Below are positions 1 through 8,412 of a DNA stretch of 38,448 bases, piece by piece; the first letter of the stretch is position 1, and each line of letters begins with the position of its first letter. The notes below the pieces were generated by a model, which was not told the DNA's origin, made no database searches, and worked only from the letters and a program-made list of their open reading frames with translations. A program made the position numbers and the translations under genes. The DNA lies in contig JAHCAW010000039.1 of NCBI GenBank assembly GCA_019634695.1, positions 1 to 38,448 on the forward strand. The letters are read 5' to 3'. The stretch comes from Candidatus Sumerlaeia bacterium. GTDB taxonomy: Bacteria > Sumerlaeota > Sumerlaeia > SLMS01 > JAHLLQ01.

Positions 1-1754
1 TAGACACCCGCTTCGGCGACCATCCAGGCCTGAAGCACCAGAATCCCGCCCCCGAGTCCGATCAGCAGCCAATCCTTCTGCTCGGCAGCCAGAAAGCCCC
101 GGACTTGCAGGGTCAGTCCCCAGCCGGTCATCACGAGCATGAAGGCCATCGGCAGCGCCGTGATCCAGACCGGCTTGCCCTTGCGATAGAGCCAGACCGT
201 GGCGACCAGCAGCGCCAAGCCGGCCAGCAACTGGTTCGTCGCGCCGAACAGCGGCCACAGCGTCGTGGCGCCCAGCCCGCCCTTCTTGAGTCCCGCAAGG
301 ATCGAGTCGGCGCGGAAGACGTCGAACATCGCGAGAATCAGACCGGTGCCGACCGCCACGCCGGTGGCGACATAGCGATTGCACAATGCCCGCACGTCGA
401 TCGTATTGCCCAATTCCGAAATGACGTAGCGCTGGAGGCGGGTCGAGCTGTCGAGCGTGGTGGCGGCGAAGCTGGCCACGAAGACGCCCATGATGGCGCG
501 CGCGAAGTCGAAGCCCACGCCGGGCACGGAGTCGATCATCATCGCCGCGCCGGGGATAAAGGCCGCCAGCGCCGACGGCAGCCCTTCGCTCCAGCGCGCG
601 TACTGACTCTCCCACAGCGCGCCGCCGGTCAGCCCGGCCGAGTTGGTCACGAGCCCCAGGCCGGCGCCGCAGGCCAGGATCACCAGCACCGCCAGCATGC
701 CCTCGAGCAACATCGAGCCGAAGCCGACGAACTGCGCGTCGCCCTCGCTGCGAAGCTGCTTCGAACTGACGCCGCTGCTCACCAGGCAATGGAAGCCGCT
801 GCACGCGCCGCACGCGATCGTGATGAACAGGAAGGGGAAGAGCAGCGGCGCGCCCGAGCCCGCATCCGCCATGCGCGCCACCGGCGCGACCATCTCCGGC
901 CGCGCAATCAGCAGGCCGAGGAACAGCAGGCCCATCGCCACGATCAACTGCTGCGCATTGATGAAGTCGCGCGGCTGCAGCAGCTTCTGCACGGGCAGGA
1001 TGCTGGCAATGTAGCAGTAGACCAGCAGCAGGATGGTCCAGAAGGCGATGCCCGAGAGATGGTTGAGCGCGAGCACGGTCTGGCCGGTTTGCGGCACGGC
1101 CTCGCCGGGGCTGAGCACGACGAGTTGCAGGGCGGGGAAGGCGCTCGACAGCCAGATCGTCAGGTACATGAGCGCCAGCGCCACGAGCCCGCCGATGCGG
1201 ATGTCGCGGCCCTTGGCAATCCACCAGCCGAGCGCGAGCGCGATCGGAATCTGCGTCCACACCGGAAAGACCGAGGAGGGGAACTGCTTGAAGACGATGG
1301 CAATCACCAATCCAAATATCGCGATGACGATCCAGAGCGCGAACATGATGATGAGCAGGAAGAGGATGCGCACGCGGCGGTTGACGATGTCGCCGCAGTA
1401 GTCGCCGATCGTGCGGCCCTGATTGCGCAGGCTCATGACGAGGGCGGAGAAGTCGTGCACGGCGCCGATCAGGATGCTGCCGAAGAGCACCCAGAGCAGC
1501 GCGGGCAGCCAGCCCCAGAAGACGGCGAGCGCCGGCCCGACGATCGGCCCGGTGCCCGCGATGCTGGTGAAATGGTGACCGAAGACGACCGACCGGGCGC
1601 TCGGCACGTAGTCGCGCCCGTCCTCGCGCACGACCGCCGGCGTGCGCTGCGACGGGTCCAGGTTGAAGATCTTCCGCCCCAGCCATCGGCCATACGTGTG
1701 ATAGGCCACCATGTAGAGAATGGCGGAGCCGACGGCGATCAGAAGTGTGGTCAT
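1..1754 (-). CDS. cstA: Carbon starvation protein A (CstA) family transporter, 3' end at or beyond window edge
   Basis: Multi-pass inner-membrane protein of the CstA family, whose members import pyruvate or peptides during carbon limitation. Read leftward from ATG at 1754, it begins MTTLLIAVGSAILYMVAYHT. It continues with the family hallmarks GRDYVPSARSVVFGHHFTSI, IAGTGPIVGPALA, SILIGAVHDFSALVMSLRNQ, ITIACGACSGFHCLVSSGVS and, near the end, LFGATNQLLAGLALLVATVW. At least 584 codons are present. The last incomplete codon in the window starts TA, so the protein either stops there, as for a short-type CstA of about 585 residues, or continues with Tyr. No strong Shine-Dalgarno precedes the start. 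A possible promoter lies about 70-95 bp upstream. It is divergent from the DinB-like gene. Family assignment is secure; the substrate is not known. Confidence 0.93.
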   Translation of the reverse strand, partial: MTTLLIAVGSAILYMVAYHTYGRWLGRKIFNLDPSQRTPAVVREDGRDYVPSARSVVFGHHFTSIAGTGPIVGPALAVFWGWLPALLWVLFGSILIGAVHDFSALVMSLRNQGRTIGDYCGDIVNRRVRILFLLIIMFALWIVIAIFGLVIAIVFKQFPSSVFPVWTQIPIALALGWWIAKGRDIRIGGLVALALMYLTIWLSSAFPALQLVVLSPGEAVPQTGQTVLALNHLSGIAFWTILLLVYCYIASILPVQKLLQPRDFINAQQLIVAMGLLFLGLLIARPEMVAPVARMADAGSGAPLLFPFLFITIACGACSGFHCLVSSGVSSKQLRSEGDAQFVGFGSMLLEGMLAVLVILACGAGLGLVTNSAGLTGGALWESQYARWSEGLPSALAAFIPGAAMMIDSVPGVGFDFARAIMGVFVASFAATTLDSSTRLQRYVISELGNTIDVRALCNRYVATGVAVGTGLILAMFDVFRADSILAGLKKGGLGATTLWPLFGATNQLLAGLALLVATVWLYRKGKPVWITALPMAFMLVMTGWGLTLQVRGFLAAEQKDWLLIGLGGGILVLQAWMVAEAGV

Positions 1755-1820
1755 GGAGAAGGTGCCCCGGCGTGTCCCGGCGTCTGGTGGTGTCCGTCGC
1801 CCGTCCCCGAATCGGACGTC

Positions 1821-1850
1821 ATTGCGACTGGAAGGGGCGGGCGCTGTCAA
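1821..1850 (-). promoter_or_regulatory. Possible sigma-70-type promoter for cstA
   Basis: On the minus strand a perfect TTGACA (positions 1850-1845) is followed after 18 bp by CGCAAT (1826-1821), a weak -10 match (3 of 6). It lies 67-96 bp upstream of the cstA start, in the divergent gap shared with the DinB-like gene. The -35 is seen; function is inference. Confidence 0.3.
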
Positions 1851-1939
1851 GGCGGGACGATTTCCGGCTTTGCCCGTCGGGTTGGCGTGGGATTGGCTCG
1901 GTGCACGATGCACGCGATTCCTTCACGGAGCTCTCACCC

Positions 1940-2449
1940 ATGCCCATCCAGATAGACGGCAACACCCTGCTGGCCTACGCCGAGCGCGCGATGCAGGCGA
2001 TCGAGATGGTACCCGAGGAACGCCGCGACAGCCTGGTGTGGCAGGGCACGTTCCGGCTGGCCGACGGCACGACGAAGGAGGAGAAGGCGCAGACGCCGGC
2101 CGAGTTGGCCGCCGACATCGTGGCGGCGCTGCCCATCATGGCCTCGATGGCCAAGGGCGAGTCGGACTTCGACGCGGCGGTGCACGATGCGCTGCACGCC
2201 GAGCAAACGCGCGTGGCGCAGTTGCCGATGCGTGAGATTGCAGCGCTGGGCCGGCGCTACGCGGCCGAAGCGGCGCAAGTGATCGACGCGCTCGGCGCGA
2301 TCCCGGCCGACGCGACGCTGAAGACCCCTCGCGGCGAGATGCCCCGCCAGGTGGCTGCCGTGCTGCTATTCACGCATGTGGTGCACCACCGCGGGCAGCT
2401 CTACCAGATGCTGCGCACGCTGGGCCTTCGCCCGCCCGGTTTCCTCTAG
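1940..2449 (+). CDS. DinB-like four-helix metal-binding protein
   Basis: A 169-residue soluble protein of the DinB/YfiT-like four-helix-bundle superfamily. The C-terminal signature THVVHHRGQLYQML (His146, His149, His150) is the usual metal-ligand helix followed by the family's LGLRPP tail. The length matches the family norm of 150-180. Members include thiol-dependent transferases and many damage-inducible proteins of unknown substrate, so no reaction is assigned. The start ATG at 1940 was chosen because CGGAG lies about 9 bp upstream and because the family domain starts just after it; upstream in-frame sequence has no family resemblance. It stands alone, divergent from cstA, with 358 bp of non-coding DNA after it. 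Confidence 0.85.
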   Translation: MPIQIDGNTLLAYAERAMQAIEMVPEERRDSLVWQGTFRLADGTTKEEKAQTPAELAADIVAALPIMASMAKGESDFDAAVHDALHAEQTRVAQLPMREIAALGRRYAAEAAQVIDALGAIPADATLKTPRGEMPRQVAAVLLFTHVVHHRGQLYQMLRTLGLRPPGFL

Positions 2450-2807
2450 CCAATCAGAACCCGGAGCGTCAGCGCGGGCAGACCATGTCCATCCGGCGCT
2501 CTTGCTGCGATCCAGCCAACCCAAGGAGCGTGCGCACGGCGGGAATCTTAAGCCGGGGTGAGGGTGCCGGCAGATTCCTGCCGTCGCGCTCGACCCGCGC
2601 CGATGCGTCGTTGACTCCAATGGGGGCGAACGACTGGTCTCCTTGTGGGCGCACGACCGCCGGGATCGCATTCGAGAGGCGGCGATGGATGGGTTGAGTG
2701 AGGATGACTGGAGGGGAGGGGCGAGGAGCGTCTGAGAGACAAGGCCTTGCCCGTCGCTCACGCTCCGGGTTCCGATCACTTGCGCTCCCAACGATGGATA
2801 GCGGATC
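2450..2807. other. Intergenic gap without a supported gene
   Basis: 358 bp between the DinB-like gene and the methyltransferase fusion. The short open frames here show no recognisable domain and no ribosome binding site. The only structure I see is a 6-bp hairpin, CGGCAG-ATTC-CTGCCG (2568-2583), with no T-tract. It looks like degraded or regulatory DNA. Confidence 0.5.
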
Positions 2808-5018
2808 ATGACGGAAGACCAACAGCCAGCCGAGAAGTTCCCGGTCTTCCGGAATCCGGAAGAATACATGGCGATGCGGCACAAGCCGGGGCTCGGCGGG
2901 CGTGCCAAAGTGTGGGCCGAGTATCGGGCGCTGGATCGCTGCCTCGACGCGGTCGAGGACGTGCGCACGGTGGTCGACGTGCCGAGCGGGCCCGGGCGGC
3001 TCTTCCCCTATTGGAAAGAGCGGGGCTATCGTGTCATCGGGCTGGACTACTCGGAGGAGATGGTCGAGGCCTCGACGCGCTTGCACGCGGATCTCGGCCT
3101 CGAGGGTCGCGTGGCGCACGCCAATGCGTTCGAACTGCCGCAGATCGAGGAGCAGCCGGACCTGGTGGCGAGCGTCCGTTTCGCGTACTACTTCACGCCG
3201 GAGCGGCGGATCGAATTGCTCGAGTCGCTGGCGCGCGCCAGCTCGCGCTATCTGCTCGTGATGTACAAGACGACCGAGACGCTGAAGGGCTACATCAACG
3301 AGGCGAACGACCGCGAGGTGGGCAAGGCGCCGCGGCTGCCGCACATGGCGAAGGCGGGGTGCAGCCATCACCAGATCGTGCGGGAGTTCGCGGCCGCCGG
3401 CTTGGCCGTGCTGCGCATCCAGCCGATCGGCGAATTCTCGGACCGCGTCTACGTGCTGGCCGAGAAGGTCTCGCGCGAGGCGGCCGCGCCGACGCCGGGC
3501 AGCGAACTGGCGCTGCACGTGCGCTCCGGGGGACGGACCGGGCTGGGGCTGCTGGTTCTCGGGCTGCTCTTCACAATGTACATGCTGAGCATGGCGGGGC
3601 GCGAGCTTTGGCGCAAGCCGGAGGCGCAACTGGCGCTGTCGGTGCGCGCGGCGGTGGAGGGGAACTGGGCCGCTCCCTGGACGGGCGATTCAGGGGCGGA
3701 GGCGCTGCACGCGTTGCCGCTCGTGTGGAGCACGGCGCTGATTGGGGCCGCGACAGGGAATCCCGGCGAACTGCACCTTCGATTCGCCAATGCGGCTTGC
3801 CTTCTCCTTGCATTGTTGATCTTTCCCGCGATGGGGCGACTGCTGCGCAATCGCTATGTCGGCCTGATCGGGGCGTTGATGCTGGCAACCTGTTGGGGCT
3901 TCTGGAAGCTGGCGTGGGAGGTGCGGCCGGAGACGGTGGCGATGCTGCTGGTGGGGGCGTCTTGGCTGGTGGCCTGGCATGGCGTGAAGCGTGGCGGAAG
4001 CTGGCGCCTCGTCTTGTCGTGGGGGCTGGCGGGGCTCGCGGCGCTGTCGGAGGGCTGGGCGCCGCTGGTGCTCGCAGCGGGGGCATGGGCGTTGCTGCCG
4101 CGACTGCTCCGCTTGCACGGGATGCCGACGGCCGGTGGTGGGCTTGCGCGCGTTGCGACCGGGTTGGCGATCGGTCTCCTGCCGACCATCGCGTGGTATG
4201 GTGCTGCTGCCTTGACGGGTGAGGGACCGGCCGCCGCGGCGTGGCTGCGCGCCCTCTGGCTGGAGAGCATCGGCTGGCGGGTTCCGTGGAGCGTCGCGTG
4301 GGACCTGTTCGAAGCGACGCTGCCTTGGGGTCTGCTGCTGCCAGCGGTGCTGTGGAGTCGGTTCTCGAAGGGCGGAAGGCAGCGACACGGAGCGTTCGAG
4401 GACTACAGCCTCGCCGTGGTGTTGTTGATGCTGGTCGTGGGAGTGTTCTGCCCGCGCGAGGGCGACGAGGACTTGGTGGTCGCATTGCCCTGGGCGTTGC
4501 TGCCCTGCGCCACGCTGGGATGGCGTTGGTTGCTGTGGGTGGATCGGGAGGAGGGGCAGGCGACGGTGCCGGAGCGGCGGTTCTGGGGAACGATGCTGGG
4601 CCGTCGCGGAGGACGCGTGTTCCTGGGCATTGCGGGAATGCTGATTGCGTTCTACGGGGCTGCGATGATTATCGTGCCGGCGGTGCAGCGCGACGAGGAC
4701 TCCCCTCGTGCGGCAGTGGAGCGACTGCTGCGCCGGGCGGCCGGCGCAGCACACGACGACGCGCCCTTGGTGTTCCACGATCTGGAGGACCCGCGGCTGA
4801 CGTACTATGCCGCGCCGCACGCGATCCTGGTGCGCGAGAAGGGAGCGGGTCAGACGGAGCTGCGCGCGGTGCTCGCGCGCCATCCACACGCGGTGCTCGC
4901 CGTGCCGGCTGACGACAAGCACGAAATGGGCGACCTGCTGGCGGGGCGCCACCTGCTTGGCACGGTGCCCTTCCGCGGCCACCGGATTCTCGTCTACGAC
5001 GCACCATCGGCCGAGTAG
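2808..5018 (+). CDS. Fusion: class I SAM methyltransferase + multi-pass GT83/ArnT-like membrane domain
   Basis: A 736-residue two-part protein. Residues about 1-225 are a class I SAM-dependent methyltransferase: motif I VVDVPSGPG (55-63), acidic GLDYSEEMV at the end of strand 2 (Asp80), and the ARASSRYLLVMYK strand. From about residue 242 it becomes a membrane protein with roughly ten hydrophobic segments. The first external loop (KPEAQLALSVRAAVEGNW) is laid out like the ArnT/PMT_2 loop DEARYAE..., but Pro replaces the Asp of the Asp-Glu pair. The last ~110 residues form a soluble tail, as in polyprenol-linked glycosyltransferases. If active, the membrane part would transfer a sugar from a lipid carrier on the periplasmic side, whereas the methyltransferase would be cytoplasmic. 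The loss of the Asp makes glycosyl transfer uncertain. It appears to be a lone transcription unit. Confidence 0.8.
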   Translation: MTEDQQPAEKFPVFRNPEEYMAMRHKPGLGGRAKVWAEYRALDRCLDAVEDVRTVVDVPSGPGRLFPYWKERGYRVIGLDYSEEMVEASTRLHADLGLEGRVAHANAFELPQIEEQPDLVASVRFAYYFTPERRIELLESLARASSRYLLVMYKTTETLKGYINEANDREVGKAPRLPHMAKAGCSHHQIVREFAAAGLAVLRIQPIGEFSDRVYVLAEKVSREAAAPTPGSELALHVRSGGRTGLGLLVLGLLFTMYMLSMAGRELWRKPEAQLALSVRAAVEGNWAAPWTGDSGAEALHALPLVWSTALIGAATGNPGELHLRFANAACLLLALLIFPAMGRLLRNRYVGLIGALMLATCWGFWKLAWEVRPETVAMLLVGASWLVAWHGVKRGGSWRLVLSWGLAGLAALSEGWAPLVLAAGAWALLPRLLRLHGMPTAGGGLARVATGLAIGLLPTIAWYGAAALTGEGPAAAAWLRALWLESIGWRVPWSVAWDLFEATLPWGLLLPAVLWSRFSKGGRQRHGAFEDYSLAVVLLMLVVGVFCPREGDEDLVVALPWALLPCATLGWRWLLWVDREEGQATVPERRFWGTMLGRRGGRVFLGIAGMLIAFYGAAMIIVPAVQRDEDSPRAAVERLLRRAAGAAHDDAPLVFHDLEDPRLTYYAAPHAILVREKGAGQTELRAVLARHPHAVLAVPADDKHEMGDLLAGRHLLGTVPFRGHRILVYDAPSAE

Positions 5019-5211
5019 GCGGTCTTGCCGCCCACCGCTTTCCGCTGTGGCCGGCCATCGGTAGAACGGCCGGCAGCGTGCCGATCATGCGATCCCGGAG
5101 AAGAGACTTCAGTACCCCGAGCGCCAGCGAGGTGGCGTGCCTGCGCCACCGAGTTGCTCCTCGTTGCTCCCAATCAGTACTCATATATTCCAACACCGGC
5201 GGGAACAAGCA

Positions 5212-5242
5212 CGATGGCCGCCGGGGGTGCCGGCGGCCATCG
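5212..5242 (-). terminator. Strong perfect hairpin downstream of the phosphodiester glycosidase gene
   Basis: CGATGGCCGCCGG (5212-5224) and CCGGCGGCCATCG (5230-5242) are a perfect 13-bp inverted repeat with the 5-nt loop GGGTG. It lies 29 bp past the stop of the leftward glycosidase gene and about 190 bp past the stop of the rightward fusion gene. On the minus strand it is followed by GTGCTTGTTCCC, only weakly T-rich. Its architecture matches the hairpin at 7891-7917 (loop GGTTG). Likely bidirectional termination. Confidence 0.6.
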
Positions 5243-5270
5243 CGGATCAGGCTCGTTGCAGGGTTGGAGA

Positions 5271-7106
5271 TCAGTACAGATTCCACTCGGGCACGTCGGC
5301 GAGCGGCCCGACGTAGTCGAATCGCACGGCGCCGGAGTAGAAGCGGTTGCCGGCGGCGGGCGGAGCCACGACCGAGGCGTTGCCGACGGTCACGCTGTGG
5401 ACGCCGGCCTTGCCGGTGGTCGCCGTGCTGAACGGGAACTGGCCCAGCGAAATCCACGTGTTGGCCAGCGACGAGGAGTTCTGGTTGATGTTCTGGGTGT
5501 GCACGCCGTCCATGTGATTGACGGTGTACAGCACGGGGTTGATGTTGTTGCTGCTGGGCGGGAAGGAAACCTCGACCTTGTAGATTCCGGCGACGTCGAA
5601 TTCGGGTTTGAACTCGGCGTAGCGGTTGGCCGTGCCAGCGCCACAGTAACGCTGCGAGCCGCCATTCGAGACGCCCGCGGCAGTGAAGCCGACCGTCGAA
5701 TTGGCCCAGCCCCCAGTCGGCTCGCTGTACCAGTGGTTGTTGGGGCCGGTGGCCGTGCCTTGGACGACGAACGCGGGCGGGGCACCGACGATCTCGGGCC
5801 GCACCGTCATGCTGAAGAAGATCGCGTTGTCGGGCGGGCCGAAGTAGCCATTGCTTGTATGCCACAGCGCGAAGTGCTCGCGATAGACCGTGTCGGAGGC
5901 CACGACGGGGGCGATCAGGTTCAGGGTCAGAGTCGTGCTCTGTCCGGGTGCGACGGTGGCCGGGTTCATGGACCAGAAAGTGGCCGGGTTGGGGACGAAG
6001 GTGCTCGTGCGGCCGAAGGCGCGGCTGGGCACGACGCTGACGTTCGCAGAGGTCCAGGTTTCGGAACCGAGATTGGTCAGCGTGGCGGTCACGGTGATGG
6101 GGTCATTGGTGCGGGCCACGGCCGGGGCGGTCACGTTGGTGGCGCGCCCGTCCCATGCCAGCGGTGTGGCCGCCGTGCTCGTGACGGCAATGCCGTCGGC
6201 GACCGCGCGGATGTTGGAGTCGGAGAACCAGTTCACGACGCCGGTGTTGGCGTAGCCGGGCTCGCCCTTGACGAACATGGTGGTCGAGCCACCGCCATCG
6301 AAGCTGACGGCGTTGTGGGCGCCCAAGGCCTGCATGAGTTCGATCATCTCGAGGCAGGTCAGGCCGGCGGCGAAGGTCTGGCGCCCGTCAACCGTCACCA
6401 TCAACAGGCGATTGTCGGCCGTCGAGGCCAGAATCGTGCGCGGATGGCGGTCGCAGTGCGTGCCGGTGGTGGGCAGGGCGCCAGCCTGGGAGACGCCTCC
6501 GGCGAGCAGGTTCGGGCCGCTGGCCAGGAGATCGCGATGGTCGGGCTCGTTCGCCCAGCCGCCCGCCGCAGTGGGGCGGCTGGTGAGCACGGTCGCCTTG
6601 CCGTTCGGCAGCACGCCGAGCGCACCGCGCAGCCAGATGCTCGTGGCGGCTTGAGCTTCCGGGATGATTGTCGTGCTGTTGCTGCGCAGGTAGGTGTTGG
6701 GCGAGCCGTCGCCGCTGATGAGGTACGCGCTGCCATTCACGGCCGCCACGGCATTGGGGTACTGCTGTGTCACCATCGTGTGGAGCTGTTGGTAGGAGGG
6801 ATTGGGCGGCGGGACGCGGTAAGGAATGTTGAACGAAACGTTGGGGTCGTTGAGATCGACCTCGATGATGTTGATGTTCTGGTGGCCGCCGAGCAAATTG
6901 TCGAAGTGGTAGTAACGCCACGTCACGCCTTGCGCGATGGGGCGTTCGAACCAATCGGCGGCGTCGATCTTCTGTTGAGTGGTTTGCCCCTGCACCGCCC
7001 CCGCGGTCAGGATCAGACCGCCCAGCAGCAGGGCGGCGGCTGTCGTGGCGCCGGCGTTGCGGCGGCAGGGCGCTGTACGCTCCCCGCAAAAACCTCCGTG
7101 TTTCAT
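5271..7106 (-). CDS. Secreted phosphodiester glycosidase (NAGPA domain) with golvesin-like C-terminal domain
   Basis: A 611-residue exported protein. A basic then hydrophobic signal segment (TTAAALLLGGLILTAGAVQG) leads into a NAGPA-type phosphodiester glycosidase domain (about 45-310). This domain carries AVNGSAYL, HPRTILASTADNRLLMVTVD and the catalytic SFDGGGSTTMFV. In this family the enzyme releases a sugar from a phosphodiester-linked glycoconjugate. Residues about 315-435 form an Ig-like sandwich (ATLTNLGSETWTSANVSVVP). The C-terminal about 140 residues (NHWYSEPTGGWANSTVGF through FYSGAVRFDYVG) resemble the golvesin/xanthan-lyase carbohydrate-associated domain. I prefer ATG 7106 because AGGGG lies 9 bp upstream; ATG 7112 is possible and adds two residues. 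The likely substrate is an extracellular polysaccharide, but none is indicated directly. Confidence 0.85.
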   Translation of the reverse strand: MKHGGFCGERTAPCRRNAGATTAAALLLGGLILTAGAVQGQTTQQKIDAADWFERPIAQGVTWRYYHFDNLLGGHQNINIIEVDLNDPNVSFNIPYRVPPPNPSYQQLHTMVTQQYPNAVAAVNGSAYLISGDGSPNTYLRSNSTTIIPEAQAATSIWLRGALGVLPNGKATVLTSRPTAAGGWANEPDHRDLLASGPNLLAGGVSQAGALPTTGTHCDRHPRTILASTADNRLLMVTVDGRQTFAAGLTCLEMIELMQALGAHNAVSFDGGGSTTMFVKGEPGYANTGVVNWFSDSNIRAVADGIAVTSTAATPLAWDGRATNVTAPAVARTNDPITVTATLTNLGSETWTSANVSVVPSRAFGRTSTFVPNPATFWSMNPATVAPGQSTTLTLNLIAPVVASDTVYREHFALWHTSNGYFGPPDNAIFFSMTVRPEIVGAPPAFVVQGTATGPNNHWYSEPTGGWANSTVGFTAAGVSNGGSQRYCGAGTANRYAEFKPEFDVAGIYKVEVSFPPSSNNINPVLYTVNHMDGVHTQNINQNSSSLANTWISLGQFPFSTATTGKAGVHSVTVGNASVVAPPAAGNRFYSGAVRFDYVGPLADVPEWNLY

Positions 7107-7274
7107 GCGCATCTACCCCTTTCTGTCGGTGTCGCCCGACCCCCCGGTCGGGTGGAGTGCGGCAGGCCGGCTTCGGGCCGCCGCGAAGCAGGTGGCACGG
7201 GCAGGATGGCGGGGCTAGGGAAAGGTGCGTCACCGGTTAAGTAAAAGGATTTCTTGGCTCAAACCGGCGGGTTC

Positions 7275-7304
7275 TTGGTTCCTCGGCCCTCGCAGCGCTA
7301 TTCT
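7275..7304 (+). promoter_or_regulatory. Possible promoter for the small membrane protein gene
   Basis: TTGGTT (7275-7280) and TATTCT (7299-7304) are separated by 18 bp. Each matches the sigma-70 consensus at four of six positions. The pair lies about 80 bp upstream of the start at 7385. Seen by eye only. Confidence 0.3.
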
Positions 7305-7384
7305 CGTTGAACGGCCCAAGAGTCTGGGGCACGAGTGCGGGTCCCGGGACGCGGTGAACGCCCCGCCGCAACGAGGTCTGCTCG

Positions 7385-7882
7385 ATGGGAATGAAACTCC
7401 TGCCGGTGCGCGGGGCGACGGCCTGCGACGCAGAGTTCTCGTCGCAGGTCTACGTCTGGCCCTCGCGGCTGCGTCGCATGGCATGGAGCGCTCCGTGGGT
7501 GGGGCTGGCGCTTGTCGCGCTGGGGGTTTGGATGGTGCGGGCCGGGATGGAGCGGGGCGGTTTCGAGGAGGTGACGGCGGGCCTGCTCGAGTTGACGCTG
7601 GGGCTGTCGCTGCTGGTCGGGGTGGTGATGCTGCACGCGGTGGCGGCGCGGGAGGTGCGGTTCACGCGCGACAGTATCATTGTGCGCCAGACAGGACGGG
7701 GCGCGCTGGTGCTGGACTACGCGGACTACCAGCAGCGCTGGGTTGCCGACATGCAGAATCCGGCGGCGGTGCGGTTGGTCGTCTTCGAACCCAACCGTGG
7801 ATGCACGATTCTGTTGCCGGAGTTGTGGTTGGTGGAGGCGCTGCGGGAGGTGGGGCGGATCCAGGAGCAGGAGGGCTGGTAG
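7385..7882 (+). CDS. Small two-helix membrane protein of unknown function
   Basis: A 165-residue protein I do not recognise at family level. A short N-terminal region is followed by two predicted membrane helices, about 36-56 (APWVGLALVALGVWMVRAGM) and about 60-85 (TAGLLELTLGLSLLVGVVML). A C-terminal cytoplasmic-type beta-rich segment of about 75 residues follows (REVRFTRDSIIVRQTG to VVFEPNRGCTILLPE). The arrangement of two helices plus a small beta domain ending in a helix is like bacterial PH-like membrane proteins, but no diagnostic motif is present. The start ATG 7385 has GAGG about 9 bp upstream; ATG 7391 is an alternative. It is monocistronic and divergent from the glycosidase, with a long non-coding stretch downstream. 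Confidence 0.7.
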   Translation: MGMKLLPVRGATACDAEFSSQVYVWPSRLRRMAWSAPWVGLALVALGVWMVRAGMERGGFEEVTAGLLELTLGLSLLVGVVMLHAVAAREVRFTRDSIIVRQTGRGALVLDYADYQQRWVADMQNPAAVRLVVFEPNRGCTILLPELWLVEALREVGRIQEQEGW

Positions 7883-7917
7883 AAAAATGAACCGGCCCCG
7901 GGGTTGCCGGGGCCGGT
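7882..7917 (-). terminator. Perfect 11-bp GC hairpin with T-tract on the minus strand
   Basis: ACCGGCCCCGG (7891-7901) and CCGGGGCCGGT (7907-7917) are perfectly complementary around the loop GGTTG. Read leftward, the stem is followed by TCATTTTTCT, a good intrinsic terminator for transcripts coming from the ABC-exporter side. Read rightward it sits just after the stop of the small membrane protein gene but lacks a T-tract. Confidence 0.7.
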
Positions 7918-8412
7918 AGAGTCTGGTGGCTTCCAAGAGAGGGATGAAGAAGGTGGGATTCTGTTAGGAGGAAGTACTGATTCAGGAAGGAGTTTGTCCC
8001 TTGTCGGGAGCGAAGGATCTGAATCTCGGTAGGAAGACCCGGACCGGAGTCCGGAGATTCGCCTCACCTTGGTTTGCATCCACCATGACTGAGCTAATCG
8101 TCGAGTGGTTTGGGTTTGTCTCCTTTTTGGCTTGCCGTGGCCCGTGGGCCGTTGGCGGCGCTGTAAGTCTTTCCGTTTCAACTGCAGGAACCGGCTTCTG
8201 AGTCCCTGCTCGGTTGTGGTTCACCCGTTCTGAGTACCAATCTTAGAGAGAACCGTGCCAGTTCGCGGTCCGGCCGTAAGTCGGAGAGTTTGGGGCTTTT
8301 TTCCCGAATCTAGTGAAGCGTTTGGGGGTCTGGTGGGCACAGGTGCACGACCGGGCGGGGCAGGCGTTGCGACGGTGCAACGGAGGCGCGCACGGCGGAC
8401 ACAGTGATGGGG
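7918..8412. ncRNA. Non-coding structured block, candidate RNA or long 3' UTR (not identified)
   Basis: About 495 bp with visibly lower GC than the flanking genes and no convincing coding frame. At 8021-8060 the sequence folds on paper into a compact three-way junction with no unpaired junction bases: GAATCTC/GAGATTC closes a GGT/ACC hairpin (loop AGGAAG) and a CGGAC/GTCCG hairpin (loop CGGA). Another hairpin, GGCCC-GT-GGGCC, lies near 8139-8150. On the minus strand the block begins after the ABC-exporter stop and ends exactly at the terminator hairpin, so a leftward RNA or a long 3' UTR is the simplest reading. It lacks the motifs of RNase P, tmRNA or SRP RNA that I know. Strand and function are inference. 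Confidence 0.35.

Noticed and set aside
105..1955. Long open frame (616 codons) on the plus strand
   Set aside because: It is antisense to cstA, rich in Arg, His and Gln with no domain, and is a by-product of high GC. The minus strand carries the full CstA signature.
6940..6960. GGCGTTCGAACC resembling a tRNA T-arm
   Set aside because: It lies inside the glycosidase coding region, with no anticodon or acceptor arms around it. No tRNA was found in the window.
7226..7239. TGCGTCACCGGTTA also present at 36446-36459
   Set aside because: A single 14-bp exact match is expected by chance in a window of this size and composition, and the flanks do not align.
8001..8201. 66-codon plus-strand frame with a hydrophobic tail
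   Set aside because: No ribosome binding site before its likely starts, and no family resemblance.
7982..8224. 80-codon minus-strand frame with a GTG start
   Set aside because: No ribosome binding site, no domain, and it lies in the structured non-coding block. Treated as non-coding.
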